Source: Streptomyces sp. CB00316 (GTDB lineage: Bacteria; Actinomycetota; Actinomycetes; Streptomycetales; Streptomycetaceae). Taken from it: a stretch of DNA of 64,000 nt. Numbering within the stretch: position 1 is the stretch's first letter; the number at the start of each line of letters is the position of its first letter. Location: positions 18,993 through 82,992 of the forward strand of contig NZ_LIXI01000016.1 in NCBI RefSeq assembly GCF_001905595.1, read 5' to 3'. The notes beneath the pieces were generated by a model that was given only the letters and a program-made list of their open reading frames with translations, did no database searches and was not told where the DNA came from. This document shows, piece after piece, positions 40,941-49,777 of the stretch. Position numbers and translations under genes: made by a program.

Positions 40941-41780
40941 TCAACGTAGCGGCTTCTCCCGGGACTTGAGTGCGATCTGCCAGCGGTAGAAGCTCATCGC
41001 CAGCGCGAAGTCGAACCCGGCCCGGCCGTCCAGGAAGCCGCGTCGGTAGAGGTACATGTACGCGAACGACACCACCGGCTTGAACGGTGCCTTGTGGAAC
41101 AACTGCCCCTGACGTGACTTGACCTGGCGCACCTGCTCCTTCACCTGGGGGTGGTGCTCCAGCCACGCCTCCCAGTCGGAGTACCGGTTGTGCCGCTCGA
41201 ACCAGGCGGTGACGGGGTCGAGATCCTGGTGCTCGATGGGGTGCTTCAGCGTCCCCACCGTCGCGGCGACCGGCTGGTAGTGGCCCTCCACCTCCCCGAT
41301 GCCCGGCGCGTCCAGGTCCCCGACCTCCGGGTAGTACGCGCGGGTCCGGTCGGTCAACGACCGCTTGCGGATGGTGTATCCGTGCCGCAACCGCTTTCCC
41401 GAGAACCAGTACCCGAGCGGGATGTCGTACGCGGCGGGCCTGGGCGCCGCCGGATCCCGGAAGACCTCCCGCAGCTCGGCCAGCAGCCCGGGGCTGAGGC
41501 GCTCGTCGCCGTCCAGTAGCAGGATCCAGTCCAGATCGGTGCGGACGTTCTCCAGGCACCACTGCTTCTTCCGCGGGTGGCCCCCGTCCCAGGTGTACGT
41601 GACCACCTCGGCCCCGCACTCCTCGGCGATCTTCACCGTGTCGTCGGTGCTGTGGGAGTCCACCACGACGACCGCCTCGAAGTGGCCGAGCACCGACTTC
41701 ACCGCCTCGGCGATGTTCAGGCCCTCGTTCTTCGTGGGGATCGCCACGGCTATCGGGAGTTTCGTCTTACCAGCGGTCAT
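40941..41780 (-). CDS. Glycosyltransferase family 2
   Basis: The 279-residue GT-A enzyme has the nucleotide-sugar fold: PIAVAIPTKNEGLNIAEAVK, VVVDSHSTDDTVKIAEECGA and the metal-binding DGDERLSP. C-terminal residues (VVSFAYMYLYRRGFLDGRAG) form the amphipathic tail common in LPS/EPS transferases of the WaaE-like kind. It is the last gene of a leftward unit beginning with the GDP-mannose dehydratase and is translationally coupled to the lipoprotein gene (ATGA overlap). Confidence 0.88.
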   Translation of the reverse strand: MTAGKTKLPIAVAIPTKNEGLNIAEAVKSVLGHFEAVVVVDSHSTDDTVKIAEECGAEVVTYTWDGGHPRKKQWCLENVRTDLDWILLLDGDERLSPGLLAELREVFRDPAAPRPAAYDIPLGYWFSGKRLRHGYTIRKRSLTDRTRAYYPEVGDLDAPGIGEVEGHYQPVAATVGTLKHPIEHQDLDPVTAWFERHNRYSDWEAWLEHHPQVKEQVRQVKSRQGQLFHKAPFKPVVSFAYMYLYRRGFLDGRAGFDFALAMSFYRWQIALKSREKPLR

Positions 41781-42526
41781 CCCTCGGCTCCTTCGGCCAG
41801 CCAGGCGTAGCAGCCTGTGGAGGTGAACGTACGGGCGGACTTCGGGATGGTGATCTTCCGTGACGTGCCCGTGTCGGAGGTGCCGGAGGCGAGCTCCTTC
41901 CCGCCCGCCCCCTCGATCTGCCACGAGCAGTGCGTGGTGGGGGAGGCGGACCGGTAGACCCCGGGCCGCAGGGTCTTCCCGGTGTGGGTGCCGTCGGCGT
42001 AGGCGTACGCGGCCTCGTCGACCAGGTCCTGGTGCTGGGGGCAGAGCCCCGCCACCGCGGCCGGCGCGTCGGGGATCTCCTGGGTGGCGATGGCGCCCAC
42101 GGCGGTGTCCCGGTCGGCCTTGACCAGGTAGCGCAGCTTGTCGCAGGTCTCCTGGCCGGTCTGGAGCACGGCGGCCGGGTCCATGCCCTTGGGCACCCGG
42201 CCCTCCAGGTACTCCTTCTGCTTCTTGGTGAAGGTCCCGGTGGCCGGGGTGATCTCGTCGGAGGGTGTCTTCGGGCCCTCGGCGGTGGCGGCGGGGGCGG
42301 GAGGTCCGGGGGCCGCGGGCTCCTCGGTGGCGGGTGCCGTTGGCGGCGCGGGCGCGGCGGGCGTGGTCGGTGTCGGGGCGGACGGGCCGGGGACGGAGGG
42401 CCCGGAGGCCGCGGGGCGCTGGGCGCCCGCGGCCTCCGGGCCGTTCCCGTCCGCGGACGAGCCGCAGGCGGCCAGCGCCGCCACCGCCATGACGACGGCG
42501 GCGCCGGCCAGGAACGGATTCCTCAT
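41777..42526 (-). CDS. Lipoprotein with Pro/Ala linker and a small cysteine-containing domain
   Basis: The lipobox AVAALAAC puts the lipidated Cys at about residue 21. A 60-residue Pro/Ala/Thr linker follows, typical for spanning the cell wall. Residues 95-170 (VLQTGQETCDKLRYL...AGLCPQHQDLVDEA) resemble the DUF732 type of secreted domain. The C-terminal 75 residues carry two further cysteines and a beta-rich pattern (GVYRSASPTTHCSWQ). Sitting between a glycosyltransferase and the giant secreted proteins, it probably works at the cell surface with the polymer. Function is unknown. Confidence 0.78.
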   Translation of the reverse strand: MRNPFLAGAAVVMAVAALAACGSSADGNGPEAAGAQRPAASGPSVPGPSAPTPTTPAAPAPPTAPATEEPAAPGPPAPAATAEGPKTPSDEITPATGTFTKKQKEYLEGRVPKGMDPAAVLQTGQETCDKLRYLVKADRDTAVGAIATQEIPDAPAAVAGLCPQHQDLVDEAAYAYADGTHTGKTLRPGVYRSASPTTHCSWQIEGAGGKELASGTSDTGTSRKITIPKSARTFTSTGCYAWLAEGAEG

Positions 42527-42530
42527 CGGA

Positions 42531-44786
42531 TCAGCTGTTCCTCAGGGCGTAGTGGGCGCTGACCTGGGAAGCGGTCAGTGCGGTCGGATAGACGGCGGTC
42601 TCGTCGATCTGCCCGGCGAAGAAGTTGCTCGTCGGACGGCTCGGCCAGCTGGCGAGGTTGTCCCCGCCGATCCGCCAGTAGCCCGGGGCGCTCTCGTTGG
42701 TGGAGTACAGGATGTTCGACGCGCGCAGCTGCCCGTCGACGTAGAGCGCCATCCCGCCGGGCCCCTGGGTGGCGACGACGTGGTGCCACTGGCCGTCGTT
42801 GTACGCCCCCGTGGTGGCGACGGTCCGGGTGCCGCCGCTGTAGACACCGAAGGTGAGGCGTCCGTCGTTGCGCATGTAGACGTGCTTGTCGTGGCGGGTG
42901 CTGTTCTGCTGGGTCAGGTTCCCGAAGCCGATGATCTTCCCGCCCCGGGTGGTGGTGGTCTTGATCCAGGTCTCGACGGAGAACCGGGCCGGGGCCGGGT
43001 GGAGCCGGTTGCTGTAGGCGTACTCGTCGGTGCCGTTGAACCCGATCGCGGTGGACGGCCCTGCGACGGCCGCCGGGGTCTGCCGGTAGGCCGGGGCGTT
43101 GCGCAGGAACCCGTTGTTGAGGTTGCCGCTGCTGTCGTGGGCGAAGGTGGAGGTGCCCTCGTCGTAGCGCCAGTAGAGGGTTGCTCCGTCGTCCTTGACC
43201 CGGGCGGCGTAGGCCTCGGTGGCGGTCGCCACGGTGGCTGACTGGGCCGGGGACTTGGCGCTGGTGTTGACGCCGTCGCTCGCGGTGATCCGGTACGAGT
43301 AGGTCTGGCCGGCCACGACGTCGGTGTCCGTCCAGTTCAGCTGCGGCCGGTTCCAGAAGACCGAGTAGCCGGTCGTGGTGTGGATGGGCGTGTTCGACCC
43401 GTCCTTGTAGATCCGGTAGGTCAGCTCACCGTCGTCGGTGTCGAAGCTGGTCTGCCAGTTCACCTCGATCTTCCCCGGATTCAGCGTGGACAGGCTGACG
43501 TTGGGCACCCAGGGCGCCCCGGTGTCCGGGCCGTCCGCGAACCGGGTCAGCCCCTGCTGGGGGGCGCTGTTGACGGTGGTGAACTCGCCGCCGACCCACA
43601 GGTAGTGGCGGCCGTCCTTGCCGGTCTGGGTCATCACCCGCGGACCGACCGGCTCCCCGATGCCGTCGTTGGTGTCCGGGAACCAGGGCAGCAGCTTCGG
43701 GTCGTCGACCGACTGGGCCAGCAGGTGCTTGCGCGGCTGGTCGGGGAAGGCGCCCATGGAGGCGCAGTCGTGGGCGTGGCTGCCGCTGTAGAGGACACCG
43801 GAGTAGACCGCCACGGCCTGGGTGGCGCCCAGGCAGGTGTCGCGCCAGCGCTGTTGGAAGTCGCTCAGGTTCAGCGCGATCCGGCCGTCGAAGACCCCGC
43901 CGCCGCTGCCCTCGTTGGCGGTGTAGAAGCCGGTGGCGTCGGTGGTGATGTCCTGGACGGTGGAGTTGTTGTGGATGAACCCCGGATAGCTCTTGGTGAG
44001 TTGCCCGGTGGTGGCGTTCACCACGGCCAGCGCGTGGGTGGTGGTGCCGTTGATCCGGAAGAAGTCCCCGCCGAGCAGCACGTTCTGCCCGTCCGGGGTC
44101 ACCTCGATCGCCCGGGCCACCTCGTCGGCGTTGGCCGTGAACGGCAGGAGCGCGGCGCCGGCGGTGGAGACGGCCGCGAAGTGGCTCCTGGTCTGGCCGC
44201 CGACGCTGGTGAAGTCACCGGCCAGATAGACCGTGTCGGACGTGACGGCGAGCGCCCGCACGGTGGCCGAGACGGCGATCTTGAAGTTGTTGCGGACGGT
44301 GCAGGTCGCGGTGTCGATGGCAGCGAAGTTGCTGACCCCGACCCCGTTCACCGCCCCGAACTGGCCGCCCGCGTACAGCGTCTCCCCGTCGGGGGAGAGC
44401 GCCAGCGAGCGTACGGTCGCGGTCCCCGAGGAGATCGTGAACGACAGAGAGCAGTCCGTGGGTGCCCCGGTCGCCGCGTCGAAGGCGGCGAAGTTCACCG
44501 CGGGCTGCTCATTGGTGCCGGCCGCCGCCTTGGGCGGCCGCAGGGTGGAGAAGGTGCCGCCCGCGTAGACGACGCCGTCGCCGGCCGCCATCGACCAGAC
44601 GATGCCGTTGGTCTGCCAGGTGGAGAGGTCGTCCGCGGTGATGGCCACCGGAGGGGTCAGCGCCGCTGCCGGGGAACCCCCGACCGCCGTGGCGGTCAGG
44701 GCTCCGGCCAGCAGGCAGAGAGCGGCGGAAGCGGCCCGAATACGGCCACGTCCTCCGGATCTTTGCCCCGTACTTCCGTTCATCAT
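42531..44786 (-). CDS. Large secreted propeller/FN3/LamG protein (shorter paralog)
   Basis: A 751-residue exported protein: signal peptide (AALCLLAGALTATAVGGSPAAA), then repeated WD/propeller-like blades to about residue 430 (VVYAGGTFSTLRP, LYAGGQFGAVNG, VYLAGDFTSVGG, LWVGGEFTTVN). A fibronectin type III domain follows (NPGKIEVNWQTSFD to YSYRITASDG) and a LamG/concanavalin-like jelly roll (SVETWIKTTTT, WHHVVATQGPGGMALYVDG). Such lectin folds bind glycans. It is 4-base coupled (ATGA) to a longer paralog upstream and lies inside the polysaccharide locus, suggesting a surface receptor or anchor for the polymer. No catalytic motif is seen. Confidence 0.85.
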   Translation of the reverse strand: MMNGSTGQRSGGRGRIRAASAALCLLAGALTATAVGGSPAAALTPPVAITADDLSTWQTNGIVWSMAAGDGVVYAGGTFSTLRPPKAAAGTNEQPAVNFAAFDAATGAPTDCSLSFTISSGTATVRSLALSPDGETLYAGGQFGAVNGVGVSNFAAIDTATCTVRNNFKIAVSATVRALAVTSDTVYLAGDFTSVGGQTRSHFAAVSTAGAALLPFTANADEVARAIEVTPDGQNVLLGGDFFRINGTTTHALAVVNATTGQLTKSYPGFIHNNSTVQDITTDATGFYTANEGSGGGVFDGRIALNLSDFQQRWRDTCLGATQAVAVYSGVLYSGSHAHDCASMGAFPDQPRKHLLAQSVDDPKLLPWFPDTNDGIGEPVGPRVMTQTGKDGRHYLWVGGEFTTVNSAPQQGLTRFADGPDTGAPWVPNVSLSTLNPGKIEVNWQTSFDTDDGELTYRIYKDGSNTPIHTTTGYSVFWNRPQLNWTDTDVVAGQTYSYRITASDGVNTSAKSPAQSATVATATEAYAARVKDDGATLYWRYDEGTSTFAHDSSGNLNNGFLRNAPAYRQTPAAVAGPSTAIGFNGTDEYAYSNRLHPAPARFSVETWIKTTTTRGGKIIGFGNLTQQNSTRHDKHVYMRNDGRLTFGVYSGGTRTVATTGAYNDGQWHHVVATQGPGGMALYVDGQLRASNILYSTNESAPGYWRIGGDNLASWPSRPTSNFFAGQIDETAVYPTALTASQVSAHYALRNS

Positions 44787-47596
44787 TCAGCTCCGAAGGT
44801 GAGAACGAGCTGCGGCCTGGCGGCCGCCGATCCTGCCTCGCTCGACCAGACGCGCAGACTGTCGGTCCCGCTGCTGGTCAGGGCGAGTGAGTAGGCGGAG
44901 CCGAGGGCCCCGCCCAGTGCCGGCGCGGTGAGCTCCACCGAGTAGTCGGTGGAGACGGCGGTTGCGCCGGTGATGCTCCCCAGCACGGACGCGGAGAGCG
45001 CCGGCCGGGAGTTGTAGGTGACCGCCGACTCGGTCCAGGCGCCGGTGACCGGCACCACGGTGTGGCTGTCGGTGGAGCCCGCCGTCGGATCGGACGACGT
45101 ACGGAACTGGAGCCGGGCCCCCTTGAGGACCTGCCCGGCCGGGGCGGCGGGCAGGGCGAAGCGCAGATAGCTCAGGTAGGGCGAGGTGCCCCGGGAGGCC
45201 AGCTGCTGGTCGTTGTAGTTCGCGTTGGCCGCCACGCCGTTCACGTACGCGTCCTCGGTGGGCAGGAGGCTCACCGTGGTGTCGCCGGGCGGGGCGGGCA
45301 CCTGGGCCAGCTGGTGGTGGGCGGCGACCTGGGCGGCGGTCAGCGCCGAGGGGTAGATCGCCGTCTCGTCGACCTGACCGGCGAAGTAGGTGGATGAAGG
45401 GCGGTTCGGCCAGGCGCTGTTCATCGCGTCACCGCCGACCCGCCAGTACCCGTTGTACGAGCGGTTCCCCGCGGTCGTGTTGGAGGCTACCCGCCCCCCG
45501 TCCACGTACAGCGCCATGCCGCCAGGCCCCTGGGTGGCGACCGCGTGGTGCCACCGCCCGTCGTTGAAGCTCCCCGAACTGGTCAGGGTCGGGCGGCTGC
45601 TGGTGCTGCCCACCTGGACGCCGAAGGCGAGCCGACCGTCGTTCGTCAGGTAGAGCAGCTTGTCGGAGGTGGAGCTCGTATGGCCCTGCGCCGTACCGAT
45701 GTTGTTGCCGAACCCGACGATTCGCCCGCCGCTCGTCGACGTCGTACGGAACCAGGTCTCGATGGAGTACGGGGTGGGCGAGACGTAGCGGTGCAGCCGG
45801 TCGCTGTACACGTACTCGTCGCTGCCGTTCAGCGCGAGCGCGGCCGAACCGGCGACGGCCGAGGGCGTGGCCCGGTACGTGGGGGCGTTCACGTACACCC
45901 CGCCGTTCCGGCTGGCCGAGGCATCCGAGGCGAAGACCCCGCCGGGCTCGTCGTAACGCCAGTACAGATCCGCCCCGTCGGCCAGCACCCGCTCCTGGTA
46001 CGGGGAGGCGGACGACGCGGCGGTCACGGAGACGACGGGGGAGAGCGCGCTGGTGTTGCCGGCGCCGTCGGTCGCCGTGATCCGGTAGGAGTACGTCCGG
46101 CCCACGACCACGTTGCGGTCGGTGAAGGCCAGTTGGGGGCGGCTGAAGAAGAGGGACGAGCCGGTCGTCGTGTGCACGGGCACCGCACCCCCGTTGCGGT
46201 ACACCCGGTACGTCAGCAGGCTGTCGTCCAGGTCCAGCGAGGACCGCCAGCTCACCCGCACCTCACCCGCGCGCGGCGCCGACGCACTGGCGGCGGGCAG
46301 ACTCGGCGCACCGGTGTCCGGAGTGTTCGCGAACCGGGTCAGCGCCTGCTGCCGCACCCCGTTGACCGTGGTGAACTCCCCGCCCACCCAGAGGAAGTCA
46401 CGGCCGTCGCGGGTGGAGATCGTCAGCGCGCGGGGCCCGACCGGCTCCCCGATCCCGTCGTTGGTGTCGGGCAGCCAGCCCAGCAGCGCCGGATCGTCGA
46501 CCCTCTGCGCGGTGAGGTGCTTGCGCGCCTGGTTGGGGAAGCCGCCCATCGTGGAGCAGTCGTGGACATGGCTCGCCGCGTAGAGCACCGCCTTGTACAC
46601 GCGCAGCGCCTGGGTGGCGCCCTGGCAGGTGTCCCGCCAGCGCTGGCCGAAGCCGTCCAGCTCCATCGCGAGGCGGCCGTCGAAGGAGTTGCCGCCCCGG
46701 CCCTCACCGGCCGCGTACCAGCCGCCCGAGGCGGAGTCCGTGACGATGTCCTTGATGACGGCGGTGGAGGGGATGAAGTTGTTCGGATAGCCCCGGGTGA
46801 GCGATCCGTTGGCGGCGCTCGTCACCGCGATCGCGTGGGAGTTGGCGCCCCCCACGGTGAAGAAGTCGCCGCCGATCAGCACCGACTGCCCGTCCGGCGT
46901 CACCCTCAGGGTCCGCCCCGGGGCGTCCGCGTCCGGATTCCACCCGGTCACCGCACCCGCCGGGGTCAGCGCGCCGAAGTAGCGCCGGGTCTGGCCGTTC
47001 ACCGACTGGAAGTCGCCGCCCGCGTAGACCGTGCCGTTCGCCGCCACGTCCAGCGCGCGGACCGTCGCCGAGAAGCTCGGCGCGAACCCCGCCCGCCGGG
47101 TGCAGGTGGCGGTGTCGACGGCGACCAGCCCGTTGGCGCTGCTCCCGTTGACCGCGTTGAAGTAACCGCCCACGTACAGCGTCGACTTGTCCGGAGAGAC
47201 GGCGAGCGCCCGCACGGTGGCGGTGCCGCTGCTCCGGGTGAAGGACAGCGAGCAGCCGGCCGGAGCGCCCGTCGCCGCGTTGAACGCCGCGAAGTTGACG
47301 GCGGGCGTGGAGGCGCCACCGGAGGGCGTACCGGCCGGGCGGACGGCGGAGAAGGTGCCGCCCGCGTAGACGACCCCGTTCGCCTCCGCCAGCGACCACA
47401 CGATCCCGTTGGTCTGGTAGGTGGGCAGATGGTCGGCGGTGAAGCCGACCGGGTCCGTCAGCCCTGCCGCCGGGGGCGCGGCGGCCACCGGGGCGAGCAC
47501 ACCGGCGGCCAGCGCGAGAACCGCGGTGAGGACCCGGCCGCGCAGGCGGCTCAAGCCCCCTGCTCCCGTACGTCCTCGACCTCCCGCCCCCCTCAT
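44783..47596 (-). CDS. Large secreted propeller/FN3/LamG/DNRLRE protein (longer paralog)
   Basis: A 937-residue relative of the next gene with the same order: signal peptide, propeller blades (VVYAGGTFSAVRP, LYVGGYFNAVNG, VYAGGDFQSVNG, LWVGGEFTTVNG), an FN3 domain and a LamG jelly roll (YSIETWFRTTST, WHHAVATQGPGGMALYVDG). It adds a C-terminal DNRLRE/CBM96-like beta-sandwich (from TTVSLLPTEDAYVNG to ARPQLVLTFGAE) absent from the paralog. The proteins align along most of their length, so they arose by tandem duplication followed by gain or loss of the last domain. The ATG overlaps the stop of the dehydratase gene, giving a coupled operon. Confidence 0.87.
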   Translation of the reverse strand: MRGAGGRGRTGAGGLSRLRGRVLTAVLALAAGVLAPVAAAPPAAGLTDPVGFTADHLPTYQTNGIVWSLAEANGVVYAGGTFSAVRPAGTPSGGASTPAVNFAAFNAATGAPAGCSLSFTRSSGTATVRALAVSPDKSTLYVGGYFNAVNGSSANGLVAVDTATCTRRAGFAPSFSATVRALDVAANGTVYAGGDFQSVNGQTRRYFGALTPAGAVTGWNPDADAPGRTLRVTPDGQSVLIGGDFFTVGGANSHAIAVTSAANGSLTRGYPNNFIPSTAVIKDIVTDSASGGWYAAGEGRGGNSFDGRLAMELDGFGQRWRDTCQGATQALRVYKAVLYAASHVHDCSTMGGFPNQARKHLTAQRVDDPALLGWLPDTNDGIGEPVGPRALTISTRDGRDFLWVGGEFTTVNGVRQQALTRFANTPDTGAPSLPAASASAPRAGEVRVSWRSSLDLDDSLLTYRVYRNGGAVPVHTTTGSSLFFSRPQLAFTDRNVVVGRTYSYRITATDGAGNTSALSPVVSVTAASSASPYQERVLADGADLYWRYDEPGGVFASDASASRNGGVYVNAPTYRATPSAVAGSAALALNGSDEYVYSDRLHRYVSPTPYSIETWFRTTSTSGGRIVGFGNNIGTAQGHTSSTSDKLLYLTNDGRLAFGVQVGSTSSRPTLTSSGSFNDGRWHHAVATQGPGGMALYVDGGRVASNTTAGNRSYNGYWRVGGDAMNSAWPNRPSSTYFAGQVDETAIYPSALTAAQVAAHHQLAQVPAPPGDTTVSLLPTEDAYVNGVAANANYNDQQLASRGTSPYLSYLRFALPAAPAGQVLKGARLQFRTSSDPTAGSTDSHTVVPVTGAWTESAVTYNSRPALSASVLGSITGATAVSTDYSVELTAPALGGALGSAYSLALTSSGTDSLRVWSSEAGSAAARPQLVLTFGAE

Positions 47597-48606
47597 CTGT
47601 CCACCCGGACGGCGGCCCCGGTCAGCTGGTCCGAGAGCAGGCGGATGTCCGCGTCGACCATGATTCGGGCCAGCTCGCGCGACTTCACCTCGGGCTTCCA
47701 GCCCAGCAGCTCCTCCGCCTTGGACGCGTCACCGATCAACGCGTCGACCTCGCTGGGGCGTTCGTACTTCGGGTCGTACCGCACATGCTCGGCCCAGTCG
47801 AGGCCCGCGTGCTCGAAGGCGAACTCCAGGAACTGCCGGACGCTGACGCCCTCGCCCGTCGCCACCACGTAGTCGTCCGGGGTGTCGCACTGGAGCATCC
47901 GCCACATCGCGTCCACGTACTCCGGCGCGTATCCCCAGTCCCGGACCGCGTCCAGGTTGCCCAGGTGCAGCCGGTCCTGGAGCCCGGCCTTGATCCGGGC
48001 GACGCCCCGGGTGATCTTCCGGGTCACGAAGGTCTCACCGCGGCGCGGCGACTCGTGGTTGAAGAGGATCCCGTTGACGGCGAACATGTCGTACGCCTCG
48101 CGGTAGTTGACCGTCGCCCAGTACGAGTAGACCTTCGCCACGCTGTACGGGCTGCGCGGGTGGAACGGGGTCTTCTCGTTCTGCGGCGGCGGGCTGGCGC
48201 CGAACATCTCGGAGGACGACGCCTGGTAGATCCGGGTCTGGACACCGCTGGCCCGGACCGCCTCCAGCAGCCGGATGGTGCCCAGCCCGGTGACGTCACC
48301 GGTGTAGAGCGGGGCGTCGAAGGAGACCCGCACATGGGACTGGGCACCCAGGTTGTAGACCTCGTCTGGCTGGATGTCGCGCAACAGGTTGACCAATGCC
48401 ACACCGTCGGTCAGATCAGCGTGGTGCAGGACGAAGGAGCGCTCCGGCTCCTCGGGGCCCTGGTAGATGTGGTCGATCCGCTCGGTGTTGAAGCTCGATG
48501 AGCGACGTATCAGGCCGTGGACCCTGTACCCCTTGTCGAGCAGCAACTCCGCCAGGTACGAGCCGTCCTGGCCGGTCACTCCCGTGATGAGCGCGGTCTT
48601 CGCCAC
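47593..48606 (-). CDS. gmd: GDP-mannose 4,6-dehydratase
   Basis: Converts GDP-D-mannose to GDP-4-keto-6-deoxy-D-mannose. The 337-residue short-chain dehydrogenase shows the NADP-binding TALITGVTGQDGSYLAELLL, catalytic Ser/Thr region YQASSSEMFG, YxxxK in SPYSVAKVYSYW and the product loop NHESPRRGETFVTRKIT, all diagnostic for Gmd. The GTG start is preceded by AGAAGGGGG. It heads the leftward unit containing the giant proteins, lipoprotein and glycosyltransferase. Gene fcl lies divergently next door, so both steps to GDP-fucose share one promoter region. Confidence 0.95.
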   Translation of the reverse strand: MAKTALITGVTGQDGSYLAELLLDKGYRVHGLIRRSSSFNTERIDHIYQGPEEPERSFVLHHADLTDGVALVNLLRDIQPDEVYNLGAQSHVRVSFDAPLYTGDVTGLGTIRLLEAVRASGVQTRIYQASSSEMFGASPPPQNEKTPFHPRSPYSVAKVYSYWATVNYREAYDMFAVNGILFNHESPRRGETFVTRKITRGVARIKAGLQDRLHLGNLDAVRDWGYAPEYVDAMWRMLQCDTPDDYVVATGEGVSVRQFLEFAFEHAGLDWAEHVRYDPKYERPSEVDALIGDASKAEELLGWKPEVKSRELARIMVDADIRLLSDQLTGAAVRVDR

Positions 48607-48722
48607 GATTCCCCCTTCTCTGCTGTCCGCCTGTGCGACGAACAAGTCACCGACATATCGGAATTGGAGCGTTCTGCGGCAAAACATCACCGCAGTCCCT
48701 TACTGCTGGCACAATCCGAGCC
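48607..48722 (+). promoter_or_regulatory. Divergent promoter region of gmd and fcl
   Basis: A 116-base gap with clearly raised A/T content (CGACATATCGGAATTGGAGC around 48651) between leftward gmd and rightward fcl. It is the only upstream space for both genes. No operator palindrome is certain; the ATATCG motif could be part of one. Confidence 0.5.
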
Positions 48723-49706
48723 ATGACGACCGAACTCCCCGTCCCACCCCAGGAATCCGCCCGTCCCCTACTGCGCCCGGGCTCCCGCATATTCGTCGCG
48801 GGGCACCGCGGGCTCGTCGGCTCGGCGGTGTCCCGCCGCCTCGCCGACGAGGGCCACGAGGTCCTCACTCGCGGCCGCGACCTCCTCGACCTGCGCGACG
48901 CCGCGCAGACCGAGACGTATCTGCGGGACATCCGCCCGGACGCCGTGGTGCTGGCCGCCGCCAAAGTGGGCGGGATCATGGCCAACAGCACCTACCCGGT
49001 GCAGTTCCTGGAGGACAACCTCCGCATCCAGCTCAGCGTGATCGCCGGGGCGCACGCGGCGGGGACCGAGCGGCTGCTCTTCCTCGGCTCGTCGTGCATC
49101 TACCCCCGCCTCGCGCCCCAGCCGATCCGCGAGGAGTCGCTGCTCACCGGCGAGCTGGAGCCCACCAACGAGGCATACGCGCTGGCCAAGATCGCCGGAA
49201 TCGTCCAGACCCAGTCCTACCGCCGGCAGTACGGCGCCTCCTACATCAGCGCCATGCCCACCAATCTCTACGGGCCCGGCGACAACTTCGACCTGGAGAC
49301 CTCGCACGTCCTGCCCGCGCTGATCCGCCGCTTCCACGAGGCGCAGCGCGACGGGGCGCCGGAGGTCACCCTGTGGGGGTCCGGCTCGCCGCGCCGCGAG
49401 TTCCTCCACGTCGACGACCTGGCCGCCGCCTGCGTACGCCTGCTGGAGGCGTACGACGGTGACGCGCCCGTCAACATCGGCTGCGGCGAGGACCTCACCA
49501 TCCGTGAACTCGCCGAGACGGTCGCCGATGTGACGGGCTACCGGGGCCGGATCGGCTGGGACACCTCGAAGCCCGACGGGACCCCCCGCAAGCTGCTCGA
49601 TGTCTCCCGCCTCACCTCCCTCGGCTTCAAGCCGCAGATCCCGCTGCGAGACGGCATCGCTCGCACCTATGCCTGGTGGCTCGGCCAACTCCCACCCGTC
49701 GCATGA
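48723..49706 (+). CDS. fcl: GDP-L-fucose synthase
   Basis: The 3,5-epimerase/4-reductase that turns the Gmd product into GDP-L-fucose. The 327-residue protein has IFVAGHRGLVGSAVSRRL (nucleotide binding), FLGSSCIYPRLAPQPIRE (catalytic Ser and loop), YALAKIAGI (YxxxK) and MPTNLYGPGDNFDLETSHVL, all typical. The first 20 residues are an extra proline-rich lead. It faces the glycosylphosphotransferase gene and is separated from it by a strong hairpin terminator. Confidence 0.94.
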   Translation: MTTELPVPPQESARPLLRPGSRIFVAGHRGLVGSAVSRRLADEGHEVLTRGRDLLDLRDAAQTETYLRDIRPDAVVLAAAKVGGIMANSTYPVQFLEDNLRIQLSVIAGAHAAGTERLLFLGSSCIYPRLAPQPIREESLLTGELEPTNEAYALAKIAGIVQTQSYRRQYGASYISAMPTNLYGPGDNFDLETSHVLPALIRRFHEAQRDGAPEVTLWGSGSPRREFLHVDDLAAACVRLLEAYDGDAPVNIGCGEDLTIRELAETVADVTGYRGRIGWDTSKPDGTPRKLLDVSRLTSLGFKPQIPLRDGIARTYAWWLGQLPPVA

Positions 49707-49708
49707 CC

Positions 49709-49745
49709 GTTCACCACTGCGCGCACCGGACGCGCAGTGGTGAAC
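49709..49745 (+). terminator. Strong bidirectional hairpin terminator after fcl
   Basis: A perfect 15-bp stem: GTTCACCACTGCGCG pairs with CGCGCAGTGGTGAAC around a 7-base loop. It lies 3 bases after the fcl stop and between convergent genes, so it can end transcription from both sides. There is no U-run, as is common in high-GC actinobacteria. Confidence 0.88.
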
Positions 49746-49777
49746 CAGGGTTCCTCGCATCATCGGGCCCGCCGTTC

